From an uncultured Oscillospiraceae bacterium (lineage in GTDB: Bacteria; Bacillota; Clostridia; Oscillospirales; Oscillospiraceae), in NCBI GenBank assembly GCA_934659475.1, contig CAKUHX010000065.1, positions 1 to 8,308 of the forward strand: a stretch of 8,308 bases of DNA, in the 5' to 3' direction. Each line of letters opens with the position of its first letter. Position 1 is the stretch's first letter. A program made the translations under genes and the position numbers. The notes beneath the pieces were generated by a model. That model ran no database searches and had not been told where the DNA came from. It worked only from the letters and a program-made list of their open reading frames with translations. This document shows positions 1 through 5,607 of this stretch, piece by piece.

Positions 1-48
1 ACTATCTTCCTTCCCGTATCTCTACGTACTGCTGCTTTTTTGACAGTC

Positions 49-87
49 TCAAAAAGCGCGGCGGGTGAACCCCGCCGCGCTTTTTGA
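49..87 (-). terminator. Strong terminator after the holin cassette
   Basis: A perfect 17-bp stem (49-65 paired with 71-87) closes on a 5-base loop. The GC-rich core is flanked by A5 on one side and T5 on the other, so it can terminate transcription in both directions. It begins one base after the stop codon of the holin gene (TGA at 89-91), so on the minus strand it is the end of the two-gene cassette. A second T run follows on the minus strand past position 41. The remaining bases 1-48 show no gene. Confidence 0.9.
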
Positions 88-88
88 T

Positions 89-364
89 TCATTCTTCTTT
101 ACAGCCCATGATCTGCTTTCCGATCTGATCGACGCCCGTGGCCGCCAGGCCGCTGACGATGCCCACCGCCACGGCGGACAGGTCGTCTGCCGCCGGGAAG
201 TCCACCACCCCCAGGTGCATGGCCACAGGGCCCAAAACAGCCCCGCACAGGCCACAGGCAATGGGGATATATTTGTCCTCTACATGGGGGATGGCCTTTA
301 CCACCATCCCCACCAGATAGCATACCACCGTAATGGCCGCCACCGATGCGATCCCGAATTCCAT
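89..364 (-). CDS. Phage holin, Hol44-like (superfamily V type)
   Basis: This is a 91-residue hydrophobic protein. The start at 362-364 (ATG) is preferred over upstream in-frame ATGs because the upstream extension overlaps the preceding gene and reads as non-protein-like sequence, while a purine-rich AGGAGGGAGAGG ribosome binding site lies just before this ATG. Three membrane segments are visible at about residues 5-24, 33-52 and 63-79. The third contains the GxxSGLAATGxxQ pattern (residues 68-80) typical of the phage_holin_5_2/Hol44 family, and the short C-terminus is charged. Holins oligomerise in the cytoplasmic membrane and release or activate an endolysin. Only one base separates its ATG from the stop of the upstream coiled-coil gene, so the two are probably translated together. 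No endolysin follows, because transcription should stop at the adjacent terminator. The family call rests on motif recall rather than a search. Confidence 0.8.
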   Translation of the reverse strand: MEFGIASVAAITVVCYLVGMVVKAIPHVEDKYIPIACGLCGAVLGPVAMHLGVVDFPAADDLSAVAVGIVSGLAATGVDQIGKQIMGCKEE

Positions 365-365
365 A

Positions 366-590
366 TCAGCCTCTCCCTCCTCTTTCCAGCTCATACATCC
401 TATGCTCCAGCCCCCGGATCTGTTCCTCCACCACCGGCATCCGCCGGGCAAAGTTGTTGTGCAGCCGCACCTCCCGGGTCAGCTCCTCCAGCTTGGTCTC
501 CATCACCGCCTGGCTCTTTCCGTTGGCCGCGATGACCCCCGCCAGGGTCAGCCCCCCGGTGATGAGCGCTACCACGATGGCCTCTGTCAT
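366..590 (-). CDS. Small membrane-anchored coiled-coil protein of a phage lysis cassette
   Basis: This is a 74-residue protein. Residues 1-21 form one N-terminal membrane segment (AIVVALITGGLTLAGVIAA). From about residue 26 to 72 it is a charged helix with heptad-like spacing of L, V and I (KLEELTREVRL, then VVEEQIRGLEHRMYELE), which looks like a coiled coil. This matches the small proteins commonly encoded just before holins in Firmicutes prophages. It resembles XhlA-type proteins in size and role, but the membrane anchor here is N-terminal, so I do not call it XhlA. The start at 588-590 is chosen because a G-rich AAGGAAGGGGGG stretch precedes it and because residues upstream of it in the longer reading are low-complexity and implausible. 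Its TGA (366-368) is one base from the holin ATG. Its function could be holin partner or anti-holin, which is an inference. No good promoter was found directly upstream. Confidence 0.72.
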   Translation of the reverse strand: MTEAIVVALITGGLTLAGVIAANGKSQAVMETKLEELTREVRLHNNFARRMPVVEEQIRGLEHRMYELERGGRG

Positions 591-632
591 CCTGCTCGCC
601 CCCCCTTCCTTCTTCCTTCGGGGCATTCCGCC

Positions 633-659
633 GCCCCCTGCTATAGGCGGGCAGGGGGC
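633..659 (-). other. Leader hairpin upstream of the holin cassette
   Basis: A 9-bp perfect GC-rich stem (633-641 with 651-659) has a 9-base loop. It lies between the importer terminator and the coiled-coil gene, in what would be the 5' leader of the cassette on the minus strand. No T run follows, so it is not a standard terminator. It may be an RNA structure limiting read-through or translation, or a chance product of the local GC richness. The gap 591-738 holds no other gene-like signal. Confidence 0.4.
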
Positions 660-683
660 CGGGGTTGCCCGGTCCCGTACAAC

Positions 684-724
684 AAAGCCCCCGGAGTGGA
701 TGGAATATCCGCTCCGGGGGCTTT
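684..724 (-). terminator. Terminator of the amino-acid importer operon
   Basis: A 13-bp perfect stem (684-696 with 712-724) with a 15-base loop starts 15 bases after the stop of the ATPase gene at 739. On the minus strand the stem is followed by TTTGTTG, a weak T tract. The opposite strand has CTTTTG. Termination may be incomplete, and because no clear promoter serves the next genes on the same strand, read-through may supply the holin cassette. Confidence 0.75.
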
Positions 725-738
725 TGCTTCGATCCAGC

Positions 739-1461
739 TTACAGCACCTTGGACAGAAAGCTCTTGGTGCGCTCCTCCTTGGGGTGGGCGAAGAACTCCG
801 CGGGGGTGTTCTGCTCCAGGATGTGGCCGCCGTCCATGAACAGCACGCGGCTGCCCACCTCCCGGGCAAAGCCCATCTCGTGGGTGACCACCACCATGGT
901 CATGCCCTCGTTGGCCAGCTCCTTCATCACGTCCAGCACCTCGCCCACCATCTCGGGGTCAAGGGCGGAGGTGGGCTCGTCAAACAGCATGACCTTAGGC
1001 TGCATGGCAAGGGCCCGGACGATGGCGATGCGCTGCTTCTGGCCGCCGGACAGCTGGTTGGGATAGGCGTCGGCCTTCTCCTCCAGCCCCACCCGGCGCA
1101 GCAGAGCCGTGGCCTCCTCGTCCGCCTGCTCCTGGCTCATCAGCTTGGTGCGCACAGGGGCCAGGGTGATGTTCTTCCGGATGGTCATATTGGGGAACAG
1201 GTTGAAGTGCTGGAACACCATGCCCATCTGGCGGCGCATCTGGTCGATGTCCACCTTGGGGTCGGTGAGCTCGGTGCCCTGAAAGGTGATGCTGCCCTTG
1301 GTGGGGGTCTCCAGCAGGTTCAGGCACCGCAGGAAGGTGGACTTGCCGGAGCCGGAGGGGCCGATGATCACCACCTTCTCCCCGGGATAGATATGCTCGG
1401 AGATGTCGTCCAGCACCAGATGGTCGCCGAAGGACTTGGACAGGTGTTTAACGTCTATCAC
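739..1461 (-). CDS. Polar amino acid ABC importer, ATP-binding subunit (GlnQ/HisP type)
   Basis: This 240-residue protein is the full usual length for the family. It hydrolyses ATP on the cytoplasmic face to drive uptake through the permease encoded just upstream. All nucleotide-binding motifs are intact: Walker [10 protein letters not shown] (34-42), Q-loop glutamine Q84, signature LSGGQ (137-141), Walker B VMLFDE (157-162), D-loop SALD (165-168) and the H-loop histidine H194. The sequences around HFNLFPNMT and EQNTPAEFF are characteristic of the polar amino acid subfamily. The start codon is GTG (1459-1461), supported by an AAGGAGG ribosome binding site ten bases upstream. The gene overlaps the end of the permease gene by 14 bases, so translation is likely coupled. 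The substrate (glutamine, histidine, arginine, cystine or other) cannot be told from this subunit. Confidence 0.96.
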   Translation of the reverse strand: MIDVKHLSKSFGDHLVLDDISEHIYPGEKVVIIGPSGSGKSTFLRCLNLLETPTKGSITFQGTELTDPKVDIDQMRRQMGMVFQHFNLFPNMTIRKNITLAPVRTKLMSQEQADEEATALLRRVGLEEKADAYPNQLSGGQKQRIAIVRALAMQPKVMLFDEPTSALDPEMVGEVLDVMKELANEGMTMVVVTHEMGFAREVGSRVLFMDGGHILEQNTPAEFFAHPKEERTKSFLSKVL

Positions 1462-2221
1462 TTTGACGCAGCCTCCTTTCCAGCTTGCCCTGCAGGGCGG
1501 TCAGGATCATCACGACCACCAGATACATCAGGGCGATGCCCACATAGGGGAACATATACTCATAGGTCTTGGCGCCCACGGCCTCGGCATAATACACCAG
1601 CTCGGTGCCGCCGATGGCGGACACCAGAGAGGTGTCCTTAAACAGGGTGATCAGCTCGTTGCCCAGAGAGGGCAGAATGTTCTTGAACGCCTGGGGAATG
1701 ACGATGAAGCGCATGGTGTCCAGATAGCCCAGCCCCAGGGAGCGGCCGGCCTCGCTCTGGCCCACGTCCACGCTCATCAGGCCGCCGCGGACGATCTCCG
1801 CCACATAGGCGCCGGAGTTGATGCCCAGACCGATGATGCCCACCAGAGTGTGGTTCCGGCTGGTCTTGAAGATGACAAAGCCCCAGATCAGCAGCTGCAC
1901 CATCATGGGGGTGCCGCGGATCACGGTGGTGTACACCTGGCACAGGACGTTGACCACCCCCAGGAGAGGATTGCGCCGGCCGGGGCGCTGCTGATCGTGG
2001 GCCGTGCGCACCACGGCCACCAGAACGCCCAGCACCACACCGATGATCAGGGCGGCGACGGTCAGCTCCAGCGTGACCCCGATGCCCCTCAGATAGAGCT
2101 TCCAGCGGTCGCCCTCTACAAATGCCTTATAAAAGCTGACAAAGGACTTCTGGCCGAAGCCCAGCACGTCGCCGTTTTTCAGTGCCTTCGACAATGTCTC
2201 GTAGGTCTGCGCCCAATCCAC
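1448..2221 (-). CDS. Polar amino acid ABC importer, permease subunit (GlnP/HisM type)
   Basis: This 257-residue inner-membrane protein forms, as a homodimer, the channel of the importer. Hydrophobic segments lie at about 48-71, 86-118 (containing the [11 protein letters not shown] motif), 124-141 and 222-244. The cytoplasmic EAA loop that docks the ATPase reads EAGRSLG (157-163), followed by the I-x-I-P element at 173-176. A 40-residue N-terminal extension precedes the first membrane helix. The start is a GTG (2219-2221) preceded by AAAGGGGG with an 8-base spacing. The stop (TAA at 1448-1450) lies inside the ATPase gene. With only one permease gene in the operon, a homodimer is expected. The family assignment is firm; the substrate is unknown. 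Confidence 0.95.
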   Translation of the reverse strand: MDWAQTYETLSKALKNGDVLGFGQKSFVSFYKAFVEGDRWKLYLRGIGVTLELTVAALIIGVVLGVLVAVVRTAHDQQRPGRRNPLLGVVNVLCQVYTTVIRGTPMMVQLLIWGFVIFKTSRNHTLVGIIGLGINSGAYVAEIVRGGLMSVDVGQSEAGRSLGLGYLDTMRFIVIPQAFKNILPSLGNELITLFKDTSLVSAIGGTELVYYAEAVGAKTYEYMFPYVGIALMYLVVVMILTALQGKLERRLRQSDRR

Positions 2222-2255
2222 GGACGTGTCCCCCTTTCATTAGTAGACCACAGCG

Positions 2256-2281
2256 GGGCGGGCGGTCCAAGCCGCCCGCCC
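2256..2281 (-). other. GC-rich intercistronic hairpin between binding-protein and permease genes
   Basis: A 10-bp perfect stem (2256-2265 with 2272-2281) made entirely of G and C has a 6-base loop. It lies in the 90-base gap after the binding-protein stop codon. On the minus strand it is not followed by a T run, so it is unlikely to be a full terminator. Hairpins in this position commonly protect the upstream message from 3' exonucleases, giving more binding protein than permease. That role is an inference here. Confidence 0.65.
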
Positions 2282-2311
2282 TGTATGGGTCCTGTGTTCT
2301 TATTGTCCCGA

Positions 2312-3148
2312 TCAGTCGGCGTTGATGTACTTGTCAACGATGGACTGCAGGGTGCCGTCGGCCTTCAGCTCGGCCAGAGCGGCGTTCACAGCGTCCAGCA
2401 GCTGGGTGTTGCCCTTCTTCATGCCGATGGCGTAATCCTCGGTGACCCAGTCGCCGTCCAGCAGCCTCAGGCCGGGGTTGGCCTCGACAAAGGCCTTGGC
2501 GGGCTCGTTGTCGATGATGACGGCATCGATCTGATCGTTCTTCAGGGCCTCCACAGCCAGAGCGCCGGTCTCGTAAGCGGTGACGTGGTCCTCGCCATAG
2601 CCGCCGTTCTCAGGGGTGTCGGAGGCGTAGATGTAACCGGTGGTGGCCTTCTGGCAGCCGATCATTTCGGCGTTGGCCAGATCGTCGATGGACTGGATGG
2701 GGGAGTCCTCCTTCACGATGACCACCTGAACACCGGTGGCGTAGCTGTCGGAGAAGTCCATGACCTCCTGACGCTTCTCGGTGACGGTGACGCCGGCCAT
2801 CACAATGTCGCTGGAGCCGTTCTGAGCGGCCAGCAGGGCGGCATCAAAGCCCATGTCGTCCACCACCAGCTCCAGGCCCAGCTTCTGGGCGATGGCGTTG
2901 GCCACCTCTACGTCGATGCCCTCGAACTTGCCGTCGTCGGTGACCATCTCATAGGGGGGGACGGCGGCGTTGGTGGCCATGTGCAGCTTTCCGGCCTCTA
3001 CCGTGGTCACAGCGGCCTGAGTGTCGGAGCCGGAAGCGCTGGTGGAACTGGAAGCACTGCCGGAGGGGGCGGGCTCATCCTTTTTGCCGCAGGCGGCCAG
3101 GGACAGCACCATGGCCAGCGCCATGGTCATAGCAAGAAACTTTTTCAT
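2312..3148 (-). CDS. Polar amino acid ABC importer, substrate-binding lipoprotein
   Basis: This 278-residue protein captures the amino acid outside the membrane and delivers it to the permease. Residues 1-19 are a lipoprotein signal peptide (MKKFLAMTMALAMVLS followed by the lipobox LAAC), with C20 as the lipid-modified residue. A Ser/Thr-rich linker spans about 29-49. The two-lobed type 3 binding domain (SBP_bac_3) follows, from about residue 54 to 276. Typical landmarks are PPYE (64-67), FEGIDVEVANAIA (75-87), the TVTEKR segment whose R126 normally holds the ligand carboxylate, CQKATTG (165-171), and DAVIIDNEPA (208-217), whose D213 normally contacts the ligand amino group. The start at 3146-3148 has AAAGGAG with an 8-base spacing; the longer upstream reading runs into the leader and is rejected. 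It is the first gene of the importer operon. Ligand identity is not resolvable by eye. Confidence 0.96.
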   Translation of the reverse strand: MKKFLAMTMALAMVLSLAACGKKDEPAPSGSASSSTSASGSDTQAAVTTVEAGKLHMATNAAVPPYEMVTDDGKFEGIDVEVANAIAQKLGLELVVDDMGFDAALLAAQNGSSDIVMAGVTVTEKRQEVMDFSDSYATGVQVVIVKEDSPIQSIDDLANAEMIGCQKATTGYIYASDTPENGGYGEDHVTAYETGALAVEALKNDQIDAVIIDNEPAKAFVEANPGLRLLDGDWVTEDYAIGMKKGNTQLLDAVNAALAELKADGTLQSIVDKYINAD

Positions 3149-3193
3149 GTTCAAAACTCCTTTTCGGTAAGTCTTAGGATCTGCTTTGCAAGA

Positions 3194-3220
3194 ACACCTC
3201 AAGCTTCTGTCTTGAAGTGT
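3194..3220 (-). promoter_or_regulatory. Inverted repeat / hairpin at the 5' end of the importer transcript
   Basis: Two 10-base arms (3194-3203 and 3211-3220) flank a 7-base loop. In RNA read from the minus strand all ten positions pair, one as a U-G wobble; as DNA there is one mismatch. The outer arm begins at about the transcription start predicted from the proximal promoter (-10 ending at 3225). It could be a 5'-terminal RNA stem that stabilises the message or an operator for a repressor. There is no T run, so it is not an attenuator of standard form. Confidence 0.55.
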
Positions 3221-3224
3221 GCTT

Positions 3225-3254
3225 AGTATACACCGGTTAATTATACATTGTCAA
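3225..3254 (-). promoter_or_regulatory. Proximal sigma-A-type promoter of the importer operon
   Basis: On the minus strand, -35 TTGACA (3249-3254, a perfect consensus) and -10 TATACT (3225-3230) are separated by 18 bases. The predicted start is near 3218, about 70 bases before the binding-protein ATG. Confidence 0.85.
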
Positions 3255-3269
3255 CCGTTATTTAGTCAA
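3240..3269 (-). promoter_or_regulatory. Distal overlapping sigma-A-type promoter of the importer operon
   Basis: On the minus strand, -35 TTGACT (3264-3269) and -10 TATAAT (3240-3245, a perfect consensus) are separated by 18 bases. It is shifted exactly 15 bases upstream of the proximal promoter, so its spacer contains the other promoter's -35 box. The predicted start is near 3233. The two cannot be occupied by polymerase at the same time. Confidence 0.7.
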
Positions 3270-3550
3270 AACCGGCTCTTTGTTTTTCGGCTTCCTTTGT
3301 GTCATGTGACGAGGGTCTTATCTCCGTTTTTTGTGGCTATTTTTCTTCCGGTTGTTGTTATATCGCGCTTTTGTTGCGGCGCCCCGGTTTTTTCCTTTAT
3401 ATCGTCCTGTTTTCCCCGTTTTTACATTGTGTTTTGTTTATTCATTTTTCTATGAATATTCATTTTTCATTTTCCCGGGAACCTTTTCCTTCTCCCGTCG
3501 TCTGAATCTTTATGACAGGTTAACTTTTTCTTAAACTCATGCCCCGGCCC
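3270..3550. other. AT-rich, T-biased divergent intergenic region
   Basis: This stretch lies between the divergent importer and LTA-synthase-like genes and contains no convincing gene. It is strikingly T-rich on the plus strand (many runs of T4 to T6) compared with the GC-rich genes around it. A short 78-codon hydrophobic reading frame crosses it (3219-3455), but it has no ribosome binding site and starts inside the importer promoter. The only structure seen is the repeat cluster at 3439-3468. Confidence 0.7.
3439..3468. repeat. Short direct and inverted repeat cluster
   Basis: The 12-base word TATTCATTTTTC occurs twice (3439-3450 and 3457-3468), 18 bases apart. Between and across the copies are a perfect 10-base palindrome TGAATATTCA (3453-3462) and an inverted pair TATTCAT/ATGAATA (3439-3445, 3452-3458). 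It lies about 170 bases upstream of the importer promoters and 100 bases upstream of the plus-strand promoter. A transcription-factor site is possible, but AT-rich DNA makes such words easily by chance. Confidence 0.4.
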
Positions 3551-3579
3551 TTGCTTTTTTTCGGGGTGGTCACTATGAT
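3551..3579 (+). promoter_or_regulatory. Sigma-A-type promoter of the LTA-synthase-like gene
   Basis: -35 TTGCTT (3551-3556) and -10 TATGAT (3574-3579) are separated by 17 bases. The predicted start is near 3586, about 38 bases before the ATG. Confidence 0.6.
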
Positions 3580-3583
3580 AGTG
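3571..3583 (+). promoter_or_regulatory. Palindrome overlapping the -10 box (candidate operator)
   Basis: CACTATGATAGTG is a perfect inverted repeat with 6-base arms around a single central base. It contains the whole -10 box of the predicted promoter, a position where a bound repressor would block polymerase. No regulator gene is present in the window to pair with it. Confidence 0.45.
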
Positions 3584-3587
3584 CTTG

Positions 3588-3609
3588 TCCGCCCTCTCTG
3601 CTGGGCGGA
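3588..3609 (+). promoter_or_regulatory. Leader hairpin masking a ribosome binding site
   Basis: A 7-bp perfect stem (3588-3594 with 3603-3609) has an 8-base loop. Its right arm contains the first three bases of the GGAGG ribosome binding site at 3607-3611. It begins about two bases after the predicted transcription start. If it forms, it would reduce initiation at the ATG at 3624 while leaving the AAAGGA at 3618-3623 free. Confidence 0.45.
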
Positions 3610-3623
3610 GGCTGCACAAAGGA

Positions 3624-5477
3624 ATGGATAGACCGATGAAAAAACTTATCTGCGGGGACTTCTTTCCCCGGCTTATTCTGGATATGAAGGCGCGCCCCGG
3701 CCTGTGGGCCTCCCGGCTGGTGCTGCTGCTGGGGCCCTGGGCCAGCTTCTGGATGGTGGAAATCCTCAACGGCAACGATGTGTTCCACGACCTGTACGCC
3801 TGGCAGGTGCTGATGAACCTGATCTGGTATTGTCTGCTGTTCATCGTGTGCCGTCTGGTGCTGGGGCGGAACAAATGGGCCTGCACCGCCGGGGCGGTCC
3901 TGTCCTTCGCCTTCGGACTGGTGAACCACTACGTGCTGCGCTTCCGCGGGCGCATCCTCTTCCCCGCCGACGTGGCCGGGTGGCACACGGCGGCCAACGT
4001 GGCCGCCGGCTTTGACTACTCCATGGACACGGAGATGACCCAGGCCGCCGTTCTGCTGGTCGCCTTCCTCTTTCTGGCTCTGGTCTGCCCCCGGCGGCGG
4101 GGGCGGGCAAAGCTGCCCCGGGCGGCGGCCGTGCTCCTGTGGGTCCTCACTCTGGGGTATTCCTTCGCCTTCTTCAAAACGGATATGCTGCCCGATCTGG
4201 GCATCTACACCCAGCAGTGGGTCACCCAGCGCAACGGCTTCGCCCTGAACTTCACCGTGGCCCTGCGGTACAGCAGCGTAGAGAAGCCCGACGGCTACTC
4301 CCATGATGCGGTGCTGGAGCTGAAGGACCAGTATCAGGGCCGGGACGGGGACGAGTCCAGGCAGCCGGTGAATCTCATCGTCATCATGAACGAGTCCTTC
4401 TCCGACCTGACCATCTTCGACGGCCTTGAGCCCTCGGAGGATCCCACCCCCTTCCTTCACAGCTTGACGGAGAACACCGTCAAGGGCTGGATGTACTCCC
4501 CGGTCACCGGCGGCGGCACCGCCAGCGTGGAGTTCGAGTATCTCACCGGCTTCTCCACCCTGTTCCAGCCGCCCCACACCGTGGCCTATCAGCTGTATGT
4601 GAAGGAGGACATGCCCTCCCTCGCCGCTCTGGCGGGGAGCGCAGGATATGACACCACCGCCTTCCACCCCTATAAGTCCTCCGGCTGGAACCGGCCCATC
4701 GCCTATCAGGATCTGGATTTCGACCACCAACTGTATGAGGAGGACGTGGAGGACCCCTATCTGATCCGGCACTACATCTCCGACCGGTCCGACTACGAAA
4801 CGGTGATGGAGACCACCCGGAGCGCCAACGCCGCGGGACAGAAGTGCTTTGTCTTCAATGTGACCATGCAGAACCACAGCGGCTACTCCCAGGGCTGGAA
4901 CAACCTGGAGCGCACCATCGACCTGCCCGACCAGCTGAAAAATGCGGACAGCTCCGCGATCCAGTACCTGGCCCTGGCCCGGGCCAGTGACGATGCACTG
5001 AAACAGCTGATCGAATACTACAGCCAGGTGGAAGAACCCACTATGGTGGTGCTCTTCGGCGACCACCAGCCGCCGCTGAAAAACGCCTTCTATGAGGAAC
5101 TTTACGGCAAGGCCCTGTCCGAGCGCACCACGGAGGAGGTCATGAAGCAGTACATCACCCCCTTCTTCATCTGGGCCAATTACGACATCGAAGAACAGCA
5201 GAACGTGGCTATCAGCCCCAACTATCTGGGAGTGCTCACCGCCAAGCTGGCGGGGCTGCCCCTGACCGGGTTCATGGAGTTCCTGGACGAGCTGTATCAG
5301 CAGCTGCCCGCCATCACCCCTGTGGGCATCCTCACCGCCGACGGGCAGTATTTGAAGCGGGACGAGCTGAATGAGGAGCAGCAGGCCCTGCTGGAGCAGT
5401 ACAGTATCCTGAACTACTGCGGCATGGTGGACCTGTTTGACGAGGCCCGGGATATGTTCTGTGTCTCAGAGGGATAG
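3624..5477 (+). CDS. LTA synthase family membrane phosphotransferase (sulfatase fold)
   Basis: This 617-residue protein follows the lipoteichoic acid synthase plan: about five N-terminal membrane helices (roughly 28-46, 63-80, 86-103, 140-155, 166-184), a linker, then an extracellular sulfatase-type domain from about 247 to 560. Family members move glycerol phosphate from phosphatidylglycerol onto a growing polymer using a metal and a threonine nucleophile. The matching residues are present: E257 in NESFS, T299 in GGGTAS followed by VEFEYLTG, H347 in FHPY, H418 in MQNHSG, and D480-H481 in FGDHQPP. LtaS of Staphylococcus uses equivalent E, T, D and H residues. The start chosen is ATG 3624, with GGAGG 12 bases upstream; ATG 3636 (MKKLICGD) preceded by AAAGGA is a close alternative. 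The gene stands alone with its own promoter and terminator, and no glycolipid or decoration genes are nearby. Polymer and donor could differ from classical LTA. Confidence 0.92.
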   Translation: MDRPMKKLICGDFFPRLILDMKARPGLWASRLVLLLGPWASFWMVEILNGNDVFHDLYAWQVLMNLIWYCLLFIVCRLVLGRNKWACTAGAVLSFAFGLVNHYVLRFRGRILFPADVAGWHTAANVAAGFDYSMDTEMTQAAVLLVAFLFLALVCPRRRGRAKLPRAAAVLLWVLTLGYSFAFFKTDMLPDLGIYTQQWVTQRNGFALNFTVALRYSSVEKPDGYSHDAVLELKDQYQGRDGDESRQPVNLIVIMNESFSDLTIFDGLEPSEDPTPFLHSLTENTVKGWMYSPVTGGGTASVEFEYLTGFSTLFQPPHTVAYQLYVKEDMPSLAALAGSAGYDTTAFHPYKSSGWNRPIAYQDLDFDHQLYEEDVEDPYLIRHYISDRSDYETVMETTRSANAAGQKCFVFNVTMQNHSGYSQGWNNLERTIDLPDQLKNADSSAIQYLALARASDDALKQLIEYYSQVEEPTMVVLFGDHQPPLKNAFYEELYGKALSERTTEEVMKQYITPFFIWANYDIEEQQNVAISPNYLGVLTAKLAGLPLTGFMEFLDELYQQLPAITPVGILTADGQYLKRDELNEEQQALLEQYSILNYCGMVDLFDEARDMFCVSEG

Positions 5478-5497
5478 CAGCGCGGAGCATTCAGCAC

Positions 5498-5529
5498 GGC
5501 GGAGCCGGGAAACGGCTCCGCCATTTTTT
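5498..5529 (+). terminator. Terminator of the LTA-synthase-like gene
   Basis: A 10-bp perfect GC-rich stem (5498-5507 with 5513-5522) with a GGAAA loop is followed by A and T6 (5524-5529). It starts 21 bases after the stop codon, making the upstream gene monocistronic. Confidence 0.92.
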
Positions 5530-5541
5530 GTCTGCGCCCCC

Positions 5542-5570
5542 TTGCGCGCCGTCCGCTCAGTTGCTACAAT
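5542..5570 (+). promoter_or_regulatory. Extended -10 promoter of the Tag-GNAT gene
   Basis: -35 TTGCGC (5542-5547) and -10 TACAAT (5565-5570) are separated by 17 bases, and TGC directly before the -10 box gives an extended -10 element. The predicted start is near 5577. A small 5-bp hairpin (5581-5585 with 5589-5593) follows within a few bases of it. The promoter sits 13 bases past the preceding terminator, so the gene is an independent unit. Confidence 0.75.
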
Positions 5571-5607
5571 AGAAAAAAAGCCGCCGCGGGCGGGACAGGA
5601 GACGAAT

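Noticed and set aside
40..45. TTGACA on the plus strand near the left edge
   Set aside because: No -10 box lies 16-18 bases downstream, where the terminator hairpin is instead.
366..590. Naming the small coiled-coil protein XhlA
   Set aside because: Its membrane segment is at the N-terminus, whereas XhlA has its membrane segment at the C-terminal end; only the gene position and size agree.
346..1641. 431-codon plus-strand frame across the holin cassette and ATPase gene
   Set aside because: It is a shadow of the real minus-strand genes, His/Leu/Gly-rich, and crosses a terminator hairpin.
1403..3226. 607-codon open frame antisense to the importer operon
   Set aside because: It runs opposite three well-recognised genes, has a low-complexity His/Gly/Val-rich translation typical of the complement of GC-rich coding DNA, and no family resemblance.
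3219..3455. 78-codon hydrophobic plus-strand frame in the intergenic region
   Set aside because: It starts within the importer promoter, has no ribosome binding site, and its Phe/Val/Leu content simply reflects T-rich DNA.
3573..5066. 497-codon frame antisense to the LTA-synthase-like gene
   Set aside because: A complement shadow rich in Gly, His and Val, with no ribosome binding site or family motif.
5478..5607. Possible riboswitch or T-box before Tag-GNAT
   Set aside because: The 130-base gap is fully explained by a terminator, a promoter and a short leader; no conserved riboswitch elements were seen.
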